This document shows, piece by piece, positions 1-9,127 of a stretch of DNA of 38,104 nt (position 1 is the first letter of the stretch; the number at the start of each line of letters is the position of its first letter). The translations under genes were made by a program, and so were the position numbers. The notes beneath the pieces are model-generated. The model searched no databases. It was not told where the DNA came from and worked only from the letters and a program-made list of their open reading frames with translations. This DNA comes from Burkholderiales bacterium (GTDB lineage: Bacteria; Pseudomonadota; Gammaproteobacteria; Burkholderiales; Burkholderiaceae_F): NCBI GenBank assembly GCA_020248785.1, contig JADCGX010000214.1, positions 1-38,104 of the forward strand, given 5' to 3'.

Positions 1-3000
1 ACGCCGACGCCGGTCCCGGTGCCCACGCCCGTGCCCGTGCCGCTGCCCGCGCCGCTGCCGCCGTCGGCCAGCAGCATCGTGGTGTCGCCGGCCGGGCTCG
101 TGTTGCGGCCCGGTGAGTCGGCGACCCTCACCGCGCAGGTGTTCGACCAGAACGGTCAGCCCATGGTCGGCCAGACGGTGCAATGGCGCAGCAGCAATGG
201 CACGGTCACTGTGGGCGCGGATGGTCGCGTCACCGCCGGCACGACCATCGACTCGGCGCAGATCACCGCCGTGGTCGGCGCGACGCGCTCGCTGCCCATC
301 GTGGCGATGGTCGCGCAACCCGTCGCCGGTACGCGGCTGGTAGCCGATGTCGAAGTGTTGGTCGATCCCGCGCCCGTCGATGCCACCCAGACCGGCCTGC
401 CCGGATCGCGGTTTGCGGTGCGACTCTCGGGCACGGCACCCACGGTCGGGCAGGTGGTGCTCGCCAGCGGCGGCAAGACGATCGCCGGGCGCGTGGTCTC
501 CACTGCGCCCGCAGCCGGCGGCGGCCATGACGTCGTTTTCGCCACCGCAGGCCTTGCCGAGATCTTCGATCTGGCGAAGATCGTCACACGCTTCGACGGC
601 GCAACGCTGCCGGTGCAGTTTCCTAGTGGTGCGCCGGTCTCGGAGACCGTGCAGCCCAACGGTGAGGTCGCGCGGCTGTTTCGCCTGAGCGTGCCGGCAG
701 CGGCGCCCACGCGGGTGACGCGCAGCGATGCGCGCAGCACGGGTGCGCCTGCCGGTCAGGTGCGTCCTGCGGCCGACTTCCGGGTCGGGCCGCTGCGCTG
801 CAAGTCAAGCGGTGGTGTAGCGCCCAACTTTGGCGGGACCACCGTCAACGTGACGCCGGTCGGCACGCTGGGGGTCGTCGAATCGACCCTGATCGTCGAC
901 GGCGGCGCGGCCTATGCGAAGGTGCTGGCCGAAGGCAGCTTCGGCGTGCAGTTGCAGGGCAGCCTGCGCGTGAGCGGACAGCTCAGCGGCGAGGTGAAGT
1001 GCGCTGCCACGCTCGTGTCGGTGCCGATCCCGGTGCCACCGCAGGTGGCGCTGATCGTGCAGCCCGTCGTGCCGCTGGGCTTTCGCTTCTCGGTCAACGG
1101 CCAGCTCAATTCGCCTGGGCTGGAGATCAAGGTCGACAGCAGTGTGCGACAGGCGATCCGCGCCGGCTTCGAGTTGCAGCCCGACGGCACGCTCGACAAC
1201 CTGTCGTCGCTCGACACCACACAGCTCGAGACCAGCTTCAACTGGGATCTGACGGCGGATCCCACCGCACCAGGGTTCAGCTTCGAGGCCGAGGCGCGCG
1301 CCGGGCTGTTCGCCGATGCCGCGCTGACCAATCCGTTCCTGGCGCGGGTGGCGCCGGTGCTCGACATCGACCCCAACCTTGCGTTGCTCGAGGGCTTTGC
1401 CGGTTTCAACAGCGTGGCGCGGCTCAAGTCCGCAGCAGCGCAGATTGCAACGCCGTCGCAGCCGTCGCTCTACAACATCAAGTTTCGCGCCAGCGTCGGC
1501 ACCAGCGCCACCATCAACCAGGCACTTGCGCTGATCGGCGCCGCGGTCGGGGCCCGCAGCATCCCGGAACCGGAGATCCGCTGGGAGCCGACCCTCGTCA
1601 GCTCGCCCACCGGGGCCGGCCTCGCATCGCTGCGCAAGTTCCAGTCGGGCGATCGGGTCGACTTCAGCGTGCTGTTGGCGCCGGACACGGTGAAGGCAAG
1701 CTTCCTCGGCCGCGAGATCCTGCCGTACAACGTCAAGCGCGTGGAGATCTGGCGCCGGGAGTCCGGCGGCAGCGCCTCGCTCGTTGCCGCCAAAGACGCC
1801 ACGACCGGCGCCACGGAATTCTCGAAAGACTGGTCCGCCGACCAGAACGGTGAGCTCAACAGCAGCTACTACGCCTTCGTGGTGCCGCTGGTGGGGCAGT
1901 CGTTCCCGCTGCTGCTGGGTGAAGTGCGCGGCTGGCAGGGCATCGGCCAGACGGGCTCGAACAACCGCGACGAGGCACGCGGCTTCGGCTGGGATACCGA
2001 TGGTCGCGTGTACGTGGCGTTCACCAGCTCGGCCGGCCTCGGCTACCGCGACCCAGGCACCGGCGCGCCGGTCAACCTGCCGCAGTTCGGCGGCTGGGAC
2101 ACGCAGATCGTGCGCTTCAATCCGCTCGGCTCGGCCACCGGTGGGCTGAGCTTCGGCGGTCCCGGTGACGACGTGCCGGTACAGATGAAGCGCGGGCCCG
2201 GTGGTGCGCTCTATGCCATCGGAAATTCCGCGGGCGGCAGCCAGACCGGCGCGCCGGTCAATGCGTTCCAATCGGCCTGGATCGCCAAGATCGACGTCAG
2301 CGGTGTGGCGCCGCGCCTGGTGTGGCGCCGCCAGATCGGCGAGCGCAGCGAGTTCGCCTGGGGCCTGGACATCGCCAGCGACGGCACGGTCTACGCGGTG
2401 AGCACGCTGGCCGGCGAGCGCGGCAACGTCGGCGGCACGGCGTTCGACCAGCAGTGCGGCGCGGTCCTGGCCGGCCTGGGCGCGGCCAACGACCCGGACG
2501 ACTGCGGCGACGTCGTCGTCACCCGCATGACCGCCGACGGCGACGTGATCTGGCGCACGGCCGACGCCCGGCCAGGCTGGCAGGCCTCGCCATCGATCGC
2601 GGTGCGTGGCGACAGTGTCTTCGTGGTGAGCCAAACGTATTGCGAGATCGAGAACGCGAGCGTTGACGACCGCGACCGCGGCCCCTGCATCAGCAATGAC
2701 TGGCGCAACCCGGACGACAACCGGTTCTATGCGCTGCCCATGCTCGGTGTCACCCGCATCGGAGCGGCGGGCGGCAGCTTCACACGCGTGAAGAGCATCA
2801 AGACCGTCAGCACCGGGCCGCTGCCACCGGACACGAAGATGGCCGTGTTCTCCTACACCCTCGCGCTGGACCGCAACGGCTTGCCCATCGTCGGCGGCCA
2901 GATCCGCCGTGCCGAGGCGGGGTTCCTCCAGGGCACCAACGCCCTGCAGTACTTCCTGGTCGGTCTGAATCCTGCCGGCGAGCCGCGCTGGACCCGCATC

Positions 3001-3411
3001 TACGGCGATCCCAACACTGGCCAGACCTCGCCGGCGGCGCGTGGCCTGGCGGAGGCCGCCGACGGCAGCTTCCTCGCCGCGTTTGCCTCGACCGGCTCGA
3101 TCTTCTCGGCCAGCGCGGGGGGTAGGGACGTCGTCGTGATGAAGATCTCCGCCGATGGCAGCGAGCAATGGGGCATGCAGTTCGGCTCGGCCGGTGACGA
3201 GCGCGCCACCGGTGTGGACTTCGATGTCTACGGCAACGTCTTCGTCTACGGCAGTACCACGGGCGGCTTCGGCAGTGGCTTGAGCGGCAGCTTCGGCGAC
3301 CGCGACGCCTTCTGGCTGAAGCTCAGTGCACGCGGCCAGATCCAGAGCAGTCGCGATCCGGTGGTACGGACCAAGGCCGCGCCGCGCCTGCCGCGCCTGG
3401 CGATCCCCTGA
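1..3411 (+). CDS. Large exported protein, Ig-like plus beta-propeller (5' end cut by window)
   Basis: The frame is open from base 1, so the true start lies upstream; 1136 residues are visible. The first ~22 residues are a Pro/Val/Thr-rich linker very like the one behind the lipobox of the next gene, so an upstream lipoprotein signal is likely but not seen. Residues ~23–105 resemble a bacterial Ig-like (Big2-type) domain, with the pattern 'VSPAGLVLRPGESATLTAQV'. The middle (~110–640) is not recognised. Residues ~640–1115 contain SBBP-type beta-propeller repeats: recurrent 'FGGPGDD', 'DIASDGTVYAVST' and 'FDVYGNVFVYGSTTGG' patterns with 'KISADG' strands. The role is probably an extracytoplasmic binding or scaffold protein; the ligand is unknown. 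The next gene starts 26 bases downstream on the same strand, so co-transcription is likely. Confidence 0.8.
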   Translation, partial: TPTPVPVPTPVPVPLPAPLPPSASSIVVSPAGLVLRPGESATLTAQVFDQNGQPMVGQTVQWRSSNGTVTVGADGRVTAGTTIDSAQITAVVGATRSLPIVAMVAQPVAGTRLVADVEVLVDPAPVDATQTGLPGSRFAVRLSGTAPTVGQVVLASGGKTIAGRVVSTAPAAGGGHDVVFATAGLAEIFDLAKIVTRFDGATLPVQFPSGAPVSETVQPNGEVARLFRLSVPAAAPTRVTRSDARSTGAPAGQVRPAADFRVGPLRCKSSGGVAPNFGGTTVNVTPVGTLGVVESTLIVDGGAAYAKVLAEGSFGVQLQGSLRVSGQLSGEVKCAATLVSVPIPVPPQVALIVQPVVPLGFRFSVNGQLNSPGLEIKVDSSVRQAIRAGFELQPDGTLDNLSSLDTTQLETSFNWDLTADPTAPGFSFEAEARAGLFADAALTNPFLARVAPVLDIDPNLALLEGFAGFNSVARLKSAAAQIATPSQPSLYNIKFRASVGTSATINQALALIGAAVGARSIPEPEIRWEPTLVSSPTGAGLASLRKFQSGDRVDFSVLLAPDTVKASFLGREILPYNVKRVEIWRRESGGSASLVAAKDATTGATEFSKDWSADQNGELNSSYYAFVVPLVGQSFPLLLGEVRGWQGIGQTGSNNRDEARGFGWDTDGRVYVAFTSSAGLGYRDPGTGAPVNLPQFGGWDTQIVRFNPLGSATGGLSFGGPGDDVPVQMKRGPGGALYAIGNSAGGSQTGAPVNAFQSAWIAKIDVSGVAPRLVWRRQIGERSEFAWGLDIASDGTVYAVSTLAGERGNVGGTAFDQQCGAVLAGLGAANDPDDCGDVVVTRMTADGDVIWRTADARPGWQASPSIAVRGDSVFVVSQTYCEIENASVDDRDRGPCISNDWRNPDDNRFYALPMLGVTRIGAAGGSFTRVKSIKTVSTGPLPPDTKMAVFSYTLALDRNGLPIVGGQIRRAEAGFLQGTNALQYFLVGLNPAGEPRWTRIYGDPNTGQTSPAARGLAEAADGSFLAAFASTGSIFSASAGGRDVVVMKISADGSEQWGMQFGSAGDERATGVDFDVYGNVFVYGSTTGGFGSGLSGSFGDRDAFWLKLSARGQIQSSRDPVVRTKAAPRLPRLAIP

Positions 3412-3437
3412 CACGCACTCCGCATGAGGACAGCTCC

Positions 3438-5246
3438 ATGAAGCGCACCCATCTCCTGTTCCGTGCCGCCGCTGTCATCGCGGCGGGAAGCATGCTGGTC
3501 GGCTGCGGCGGCAGCGACAGCACGACGCCGGTGCCGGTCCCCGTGCCGACGCCGGTGCCGGTGCCCACACCGACGCCCGTTCCCCTGCCGCCGGCGCCAC
3601 CGCCGCTGTCGGCCCTGCCTGCGGACACCTTCACGCGGCCGGCCAATCCGGTGCGCGTGTCCAGCACGCTGGACGAGGCGCGTGCGGCCACCGCGACGAT
3701 CGGCCGCGCCGGCGGGGCGTTCAGCGCCACCGGAGCCGACGGCACCAAGTACACCTTCACCGTGCCGCCCAATGCGCTGCCGCAGGACACGGCGATCACC
3801 ATGACGCCGATCGCCAGCACCAGCGGGGCCCCCTGGACCGTGGCGCGCGGCGTGCGCTTTGCGCCGGCCGGGTTGCAGTTCTATCGCTACGCCATGCTGC
3901 AGATCGAGCCGCCGGCCGACCTGCAGGTGCCCGTCAACGAACAGGTGATGATGGGGGCCGAAGGCGATGAGCTGTTCATCGCGATGCCGGAGCGCACGGC
4001 GATGCCGCGCATCAACGTGCTGCATTTCACCGACTACTGGTTCGCGCGCATGACCCGCGAGCAGCTCGAGGCCGCGCGCCTGCGCTCGCCCACACTGGCC
4101 GCGCTGGCGCTCGAACATGAGATCGCCGCCATGCTCAGCGCCGTGCGCCAGTGCCAGCTGCTGGGCGGCGAGGACTGCGGCAATGCCGACATCAACGGGC
4201 TGCTCGGCGGCAGCGCGCTCTATCGCCGCTGGGTCGACAACGTGGTCAAGCCGCTGATCGCGCGCGCCCGCACCTGCGAGGACTACAGGACGCTGATCCG
4301 CGTCGGACTGTCGTTGAGCCGGCAGCGGCAGTTGCTCGGCGTCCAGGACGACAACTCGTTTCAGGATGCGATCGGTCGCCTGAACATCTCCACCGATGTC
4401 GACGAGTTGATTCGCACGACCGTACCCTTCGGCGATGTGGGCGCGGCCGCCATGTACACCTGTACCAAGGAATCGACCCAGCGCTGCGCGGAGCGCGGCT
4501 TCTTCGACCTGATCTTCATCGCGCTCGGGTTCGAGCGGCAGGCGCAGTTGCTCGGCTCGGACCCCGTCATCCGCTCGTCCTTCGACACGAACTACCTCAA
4601 GTTCGACGAGCGCATCCAGGCCTGCTACCGGTTCAAGCTCGAGTTCGACTCGACGCTCACGGTGACAGGCATCCCCGGCGCGGTGACGGCCACCAGCACG
4701 GTCAGTGCGCGGCTGAACGACTACAACCCCGGCGCGTTGCTCAGTGCCGCGCTGGGCGCGGGCGGGGGTGCGAGCACGGGTGACACCGCGCCGCTCGTCA
4801 ACGATGCGTTCAACCTCACGCCGCCGGCCTGCGGCGCGGCCAGCAACATCGCGCGGGGCGGAGCGAGCGTGGCCGCGCAGTTCGCGTTCCAGCCGGGGGC
4901 CAGCGGCCGCCCGAAAGAGGCGCGGCTGACGCTGGCGCTTGGCAACACCGGCGAAGCCTGGACCGTGACCGGCTGCGGGGTGGGCTCGCTGCGCTATGGG
5001 CCAAAGCCCGTGTGGACCGACGCATTCCTGCAGGCACACCAGGCCAACAAGTTCGAGAACGAAGGCCTGACGCGGGGCGTGATCCTCGACTTCGGCCAGG
5101 CTGATCTGCCTCTGAACGGCCAGACGCTGCTCGAAAAGGCTTGGAACCGCACGGTCGGCAACGTGCAGGAGAACACCGTGCTCAAGGTGATCCACGCGCC
5201 GCAGCCGTTCACCGAGCCAGCCCTGCCGCCGCCACCGCCCCGCTGA
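3438..5246 (+). CDS. Lipoprotein with Pro/Val-rich linker and ZU5-like domain
   Basis: The 602-residue product begins with a lipoprotein signal peptide: basic n-region, hydrophobic core and lipobox LVGC with the acylated Cys at residue 23. A PVPVPTP-type linker follows (~30–55), presumably lifting the folded part off the membrane. Residues ~85–150 resemble a ZU5-like beta domain ('GGAFSATGADGTKYTFTVPP', then 'NALPQDTAITMTP'). The rest is not recognised; it carries several Cys residues in a mostly helical-looking middle section and a beta-rich C-terminus ending in a Pro run. The ATG is preceded by GAGGA at 3426–3430. It sits between two other large exported proteins in the same direction, which suggests one operon. 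Function unknown. Confidence 0.82.
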   Translation: MKRTHLLFRAAAVIAAGSMLVGCGGSDSTTPVPVPVPTPVPVPTPTPVPLPPAPPPLSALPADTFTRPANPVRVSSTLDEARAATATIGRAGGAFSATGADGTKYTFTVPPNALPQDTAITMTPIASTSGAPWTVARGVRFAPAGLQFYRYAMLQIEPPADLQVPVNEQVMMGAEGDELFIAMPERTAMPRINVLHFTDYWFARMTREQLEAARLRSPTLAALALEHEIAAMLSAVRQCQLLGGEDCGNADINGLLGGSALYRRWVDNVVKPLIARARTCEDYRTLIRVGLSLSRQRQLLGVQDDNSFQDAIGRLNISTDVDELIRTTVPFGDVGAAAMYTCTKESTQRCAERGFFDLIFIALGFERQAQLLGSDPVIRSSFDTNYLKFDERIQACYRFKLEFDSTLTVTGIPGAVTATSTVSARLNDYNPGALLSAALGAGGGASTGDTAPLVNDAFNLTPPACGAASNIARGGASVAAQFAFQPGASGRPKEARLTLALGNTGEAWTVTGCGVGSLRYGPKPVWTDAFLQAHQANKFENEGLTRGVILDFGQADLPLNGQTLLEKAWNRTVGNVQENTVLKVIHAPQPFTEPALPPPPPR

Positions 5247-5307
5247 GGCGCCACGCAAAGAGCGCCATCCGCCCCGCAAATTGCATCGACCCGTTTCAGG
5301 AACGACG

Positions 5308-8300
5308 ATGAACACACTGCTCCGCATCCTTGCCATCGTTGTCTGCTCGGGGCTGCTTGCCGCCTGCGGTGGCAGCGACGACGATCCTGCCCCGGCGCCT
5401 GCGCCGGTGGCGGTGGCGCCGACGATCACCACCCAGCCCATCAGTCAGACCATCACAGCCGGCGGTGGCGCCTCTTTTACAGTGACCGCCACCGGCACGC
5501 CGACACCGACCTACGCCTGGACCCTCAACGGCAGCCCGGTGGGCAGCGGCGCCTTCAACATCGGCGCCTGTGTGGGCAACGCGTCCACCAGCAACGGCGG
5601 CGCACAACTGTCGCTCACCAGCGTGTCGGTCCAGTGCAACGGCGCGACGATCAGTGTCACGGCGAGCAACGGCGTCAACCCCAACGCCACGGCGAGCACG
5701 ACGCTGACGGTCAATGCGCCGTCGCCGAGCGTGACCACGCAGCCGCAGAGCGTCACCGTCACCGCCGGCCAGCCGGCCACCTTCACGGCGGCGCTCGCCA
5801 ACGCGCCCCACGTGCAGTGGGAACGCAATGGCACGCCGATCCCGGGGGCGACCTCGCAGAGCTATACGCTCGGCACCACGACCACCGCCGACAACGGCGC
5901 GCCCTTCCGCCTGCTCGGCTGCACCCTGCCGGGCCCCAGCGGCGCCTGCATCTACACCAACTTCGTCACGTTGACGGTCAATGCAGCACCGCAGATCACC
6001 CAGCCGCCGCTGGCGCAGACCATCACGGCCGGCGGCGGCGCGACCTACATGGTGACCGCCACCGGCAGCCCGGCGCCAACCTACACCTGGACGCTCAACG
6101 GCAGCGCAGTCGGCAGCGGCGCGTTCACCATCGGCAGTTGCACCGGCGGCTCGTCCACCAGCAATGGCGGTGCGACGCTGTCGCTGACCACGGTGGCGCA
6201 AGCATGCAACGGCGCCACCATCGGGGTGACGGCCAGCAACGGCATCAACCCCAACGCAACGGCGAGCGCGGGCCTGACCGTCAACCCCGCTGGCGTGGCA
6301 CCCGCCTTCACCACCCAGCCGCAGAGCGCCAGCTTCACCGCCGGCGGCGGCGCGCTGTTCGTGGCGGTAGCCAGCGGCACGCCGGCGCCGACCTTTGCGT
6401 GGAGCATCAACGGCACGACGCTGAGCCCCGCGGCCAGCGCGACCGCGTTCACGGCCGGCACCTGCAGCGGCAGCTACAGCACCGCCAATGGCTCGCTCAC
6501 CCTGAGCGCGCTGGTGGCCGGCTGCGGCGGTGCCAGCCTGTTTGCGACCGCCACCAATGCCAGCGGCAGCGCGACGTCGAACACCGTGGCGCTCACGCTG
6601 CAAGGCGGTGCGGCACCGGTGATCACCGCCTTCCCGGGGCCCGGCAGCAACGCGCCGCGCGACGAAGGCCAGGTGGCGACGGTGACCGTGACCGCCACCG
6701 GCACCAACCTCACCTACCAGTGGCTGCTGACCTACGACATCGGCAGCACCGCGCGCACCATCCCCGGCGCCAATGCGGCCAGCTACACCACGCCGGTGCT
6801 GACGCAGCGCTACAACAACGCCGGCCTGCAGGTGCGCGTGTGCAGCGGCCCGCAGCCGCCCGACACGGGCGCGGCCCCGAACTGCACCTTCAGCAGCCTC
6901 CAGTCGCCGCTCGGCCAGACCTACGAGATCGGTGCGAACGGTGCCTGCTTCGGCGCACCCAACGGCTGGTGCTACCGCAGCCCGACGCCACAGGGCGGCG
7001 ACCTCACCGGGCTGGTCCTGCCGGATTCGAACCTCTCACCGGATGCGCCGGTGGTGGCGGTCGGCTATGGCACGGTGCTGGAATCGAACGACTTCGGCGC
7101 CAACTGGACGCTGCGCTTCCCCACGCCGCGGCTGGACTTCCGCAGCCTGGCGCGGCGGCCCGATGCGTCGTTGCTGGTGGCGCCGGTGGCGGCGAACACG
7201 GCCCAGGCGGTGAGCGGCGGCCTGTATGCAAGCAGCGATGGGGGCGCCACGTGGAACACCGTGCTGTCCGTGAGCGCGACCAACACCGTCAACGACGTGG
7301 CCTTCGGCGACAACAGCATCGCCGTGGCCGTGGGCACGGGCCTGTGGCGCAGCAGCGACGGCGGCAGCAGCTGGAGCGCAGTCAGCACCGGCGCCTACTC
7401 GCCGCCCGAGACGCTGCTGCGCGTGACCGCGCGCGGCAGCAAGGTGCTGGCGGTCAGCGACGCCGGCAACATCCTGCGCAGCACCGATGGCGGCGCGTCG
7501 TGGAACCGGGTCCGCCCCGGCAACAGCGAGCGCCTCGTTGACGTCTCGCTCAACGGCAACGGGCGCGCGGTGGCGGTGGCCGAGAACACGACGAAGATCT
7601 GGGTCAGCACCGACGGTGGCGCCAGCTGGGTCGAGCGCAGCACGCTGCCGTTTGCCAACGCGCGCGCCGGCGCCATCGATCTGAACAACCGGATCGTCGT
7701 GCTCAGCAGCCAGACGCTGACGTTCATCAGCGACGATCTCGGCCTGAGCTGGACCACGAACGTCAGTGCCCAGCGCAACTCCGACCGCTGGCGGCTGGCG
7801 CTGTCCGACTTCGGCGGCGGCGAGGCGCTGGCTGTCGGCGGATGGGGCGCGATGATCCGCTCAGGCTTCGGATTCACCTTCTACGGCATCGGCGGCGGTG
7901 GCGAGAGCGGCGGCTCGGCGCTGGGCGCCGACATCACCGCGATGGAGAGCGCCAATGGCGTGACGCTGCTCGTGCGCGATGGCTATGTCGGCCACAGCGG
8001 CGACGGCGGCGCGACGTGGCAAGGGTTCGGCCAGCCGGCGCGGACGCTGTCGATGCTCGATGCGGATCGCGCCTTTGCCACGCTGCAGGACGGCGGCACC
8101 GCGCGCGTGCTGCGTAGCAGCGACGGCGGGCAGAACTGGAACGAAGTGGGCGACCAGAGCGGCGACCAGCTCACCGGCATCAGCATGGCCAACAACAGCG
8201 TGGGCGTCCTGATCGGCACCCGCAGCGGCCAGCCGCAGGTGTTCCGCACCACCAACGGCGCGGCGTTATGGGAGCCGGTGCCGGGCCTGCCGTCCGGCTT

Positions 8301-9072
8301 CGCGCCGAGCAGCGTGCGCGCGCTGAATCCGGCGCCGCTGGCCGACGCGTCGACCGCCGTGATACTGGTCGGCAGCAACGACGGACGCATCCTGCGCACC
8401 GTCAACGGCGGCACGTCGTGGCTGACGCTCAGCCCGGGCATCGGCGGCGTCGTGCGCCAGATCGCGCGCATCGACGCCAGCACCGCCATCGCCGCCGCCG
8501 ACGACGGCCTGTGGCGCAGCACCGACGCCGGCCTGAACTGGACCCGCGTGTATGACTCCACCGCCTTCGGCAGCATGACCGCGGTGGCGGCGGATCCGGC
8601 GGGCGGGCGCTGCGTGGCCGTGGGCGTGGTGGGCGTGCTGATCGGCAGCGGCTGCCAGACCTTCGGCGCACCGGTCGACCTGCCTTACGTGGGAGAGTTG
8701 CGCGCAGCGGCCTGGCCGACGCTGAGCAACGTGCTGGCCGGGGGCAAGGGCGGCACGCTGCTGATCAACCGCAACGACGGCCTGCCGGCGGCAGCGCCGC
8801 CGCCCATGGGGGCCTTCGGCCAGAGCGCCGGCGCGGCGGCCCCGCGCGCCACCGCACCGTCACAGCGCGTCGTGCTGCCGGCGGCGGTGGGCAAGCAGGC
8901 GCGGGCCGCGGCCCTGCTGCGCCCGGTGCAACCGTCCACGCGCCCGCCGCGGGCGCAGCGACGGTCCGACCCACTGCCGCCCACACCGCCGCCGCGGGCG
9001 GGACCGCAACGCGAGTCGCTGCTGCCGTTCGCACGCAAGCCGGCTGGCGCGGCAGACGGCAAGGCGCGCTGA
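5308..9072 (+). CDS. Giant lipoprotein: tandem Ig-like modules plus Asp-box (BNR/YCF48-like) propeller
   Basis: The ATG at 5308 gives a clean lipoprotein signal (lipobox LAAC, Cys20), so the upstream TTG at 5281 is not needed; AGGAA lies just upstream. Length is 1254 aa. Residues ~38–530 hold about five Ig-like modules; modules 1 and 3 are near copies and modules 1, 3 and 4 share a Cys pair. Residues ~555–1165 carry about ten Asp-box motifs of the form S-x-D-G-G-x-x-W (for example SSDGGATW, STDGGASW, TVNGGTSW), typical of BNR, sialidase-like and YCF48-like beta-propellers. No sialidase catalytic set was identified. The last ~90 residues are Pro/Arg-rich and basic. A cell-surface adhesion, binding or scaffolding role is inferred, not shown. 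The last of three tandem exported genes, immediately upstream of a regulator cluster. Confidence 0.87.
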   Translation: MNTLLRILAIVVCSGLLAACGGSDDDPAPAPAPVAVAPTITTQPISQTITAGGGASFTVTATGTPTPTYAWTLNGSPVGSGAFNIGACVGNASTSNGGAQLSLTSVSVQCNGATISVTASNGVNPNATASTTLTVNAPSPSVTTQPQSVTVTAGQPATFTAALANAPHVQWERNGTPIPGATSQSYTLGTTTTADNGAPFRLLGCTLPGPSGACIYTNFVTLTVNAAPQITQPPLAQTITAGGGATYMVTATGSPAPTYTWTLNGSAVGSGAFTIGSCTGGSSTSNGGATLSLTTVAQACNGATIGVTASNGINPNATASAGLTVNPAGVAPAFTTQPQSASFTAGGGALFVAVASGTPAPTFAWSINGTTLSPAASATAFTAGTCSGSYSTANGSLTLSALVAGCGGASLFATATNASGSATSNTVALTLQGGAAPVITAFPGPGSNAPRDEGQVATVTVTATGTNLTYQWLLTYDIGSTARTIPGANAASYTTPVLTQRYNNAGLQVRVCSGPQPPDTGAAPNCTFSSLQSPLGQTYEIGANGACFGAPNGWCYRSPTPQGGDLTGLVLPDSNLSPDAPVVAVGYGTVLESNDFGANWTLRFPTPRLDFRSLARRPDASLLVAPVAANTAQAVSGGLYASSDGGATWNTVLSVSATNTVNDVAFGDNSIAVAVGTGLWRSSDGGSSWSAVSTGAYSPPETLLRVTARGSKVLAVSDAGNILRSTDGGASWNRVRPGNSERLVDVSLNGNGRAVAVAENTTKIWVSTDGGASWVERSTLPFANARAGAIDLNNRIVVLSSQTLTFISDDLGLSWTTNVSAQRNSDRWRLALSDFGGGEALAVGGWGAMIRSGFGFTFYGIGGGGESGGSALGADITAMESANGVTLLVRDGYVGHSGDGGATWQGFGQPARTLSMLDADRAFATLQDGGTARVLRSSDGGQNWNEVGDQSGDQLTGISMANNSVGVLIGTRSGQPQVFRTTNGAALWEPVPGLPSGFAPSSVRALNPAPLADASTAVILVGSNDGRILRTVNGGTSWLTLSPGIGGVVRQIARIDASTAIAAADDGLWRSTDAGLNWTRVYDSTAFGSMTAVAADPAGGRCVAVGVVGVLIGSGCQTFGAPVDLPYVGELRAAAWPTLSNVLAGGKGGTLLINRNDGLPAAAPPPMGAFGQSAGAAAPRATAPSQRVVLPAAVGKQARAAALLRPVQPSTRPPRAQRRSDPLPPTPPPRAGPQRESLLPFARKPAGAADGKAR
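5419..6590 (+). repeat. Tandem Ig-like module repeats inside the giant lipoprotein gene
   Basis: Four to five ~90–100-residue modules follow each other, each starting with a 'TTQP' or 'TQPP'-like strand and 'TITAGGGA'. Modules 1 (5419–5718) and 3 (~5986–6288) agree over most residues, including 'YAWTLNGS'/'YTWTLNGS' and 'NPNATAS'. Module 2 lies between them and is more diverged. This pattern suggests duplication of a two-module unit followed by divergence. Confidence 0.75.
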
Positions 9073-9127
9073 ATGCAATCACGCGTGCGACATGACCTTG
9101 GCCGTCCCCAGCTTGTCGCCGCGCCCG

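Noticed and set aside
805-3414. Very long open frame antisense to the first gene (and similar ones at 3246–5441, 9972–13286, 20002–24456)
   Set aside because: High GC removes stops from other frames. The products are low-complexity Arg/Ala/Gly/His-rich with no domain pattern, while the sense frames have clear signals and domains.
5555-9072. Sialidase activity for the Asp-box propeller protein
   Set aside because: Asp-boxes are structural and common in non-enzymatic propellers; I could not identify the Arg triad or Tyr/Glu catalytic residues.
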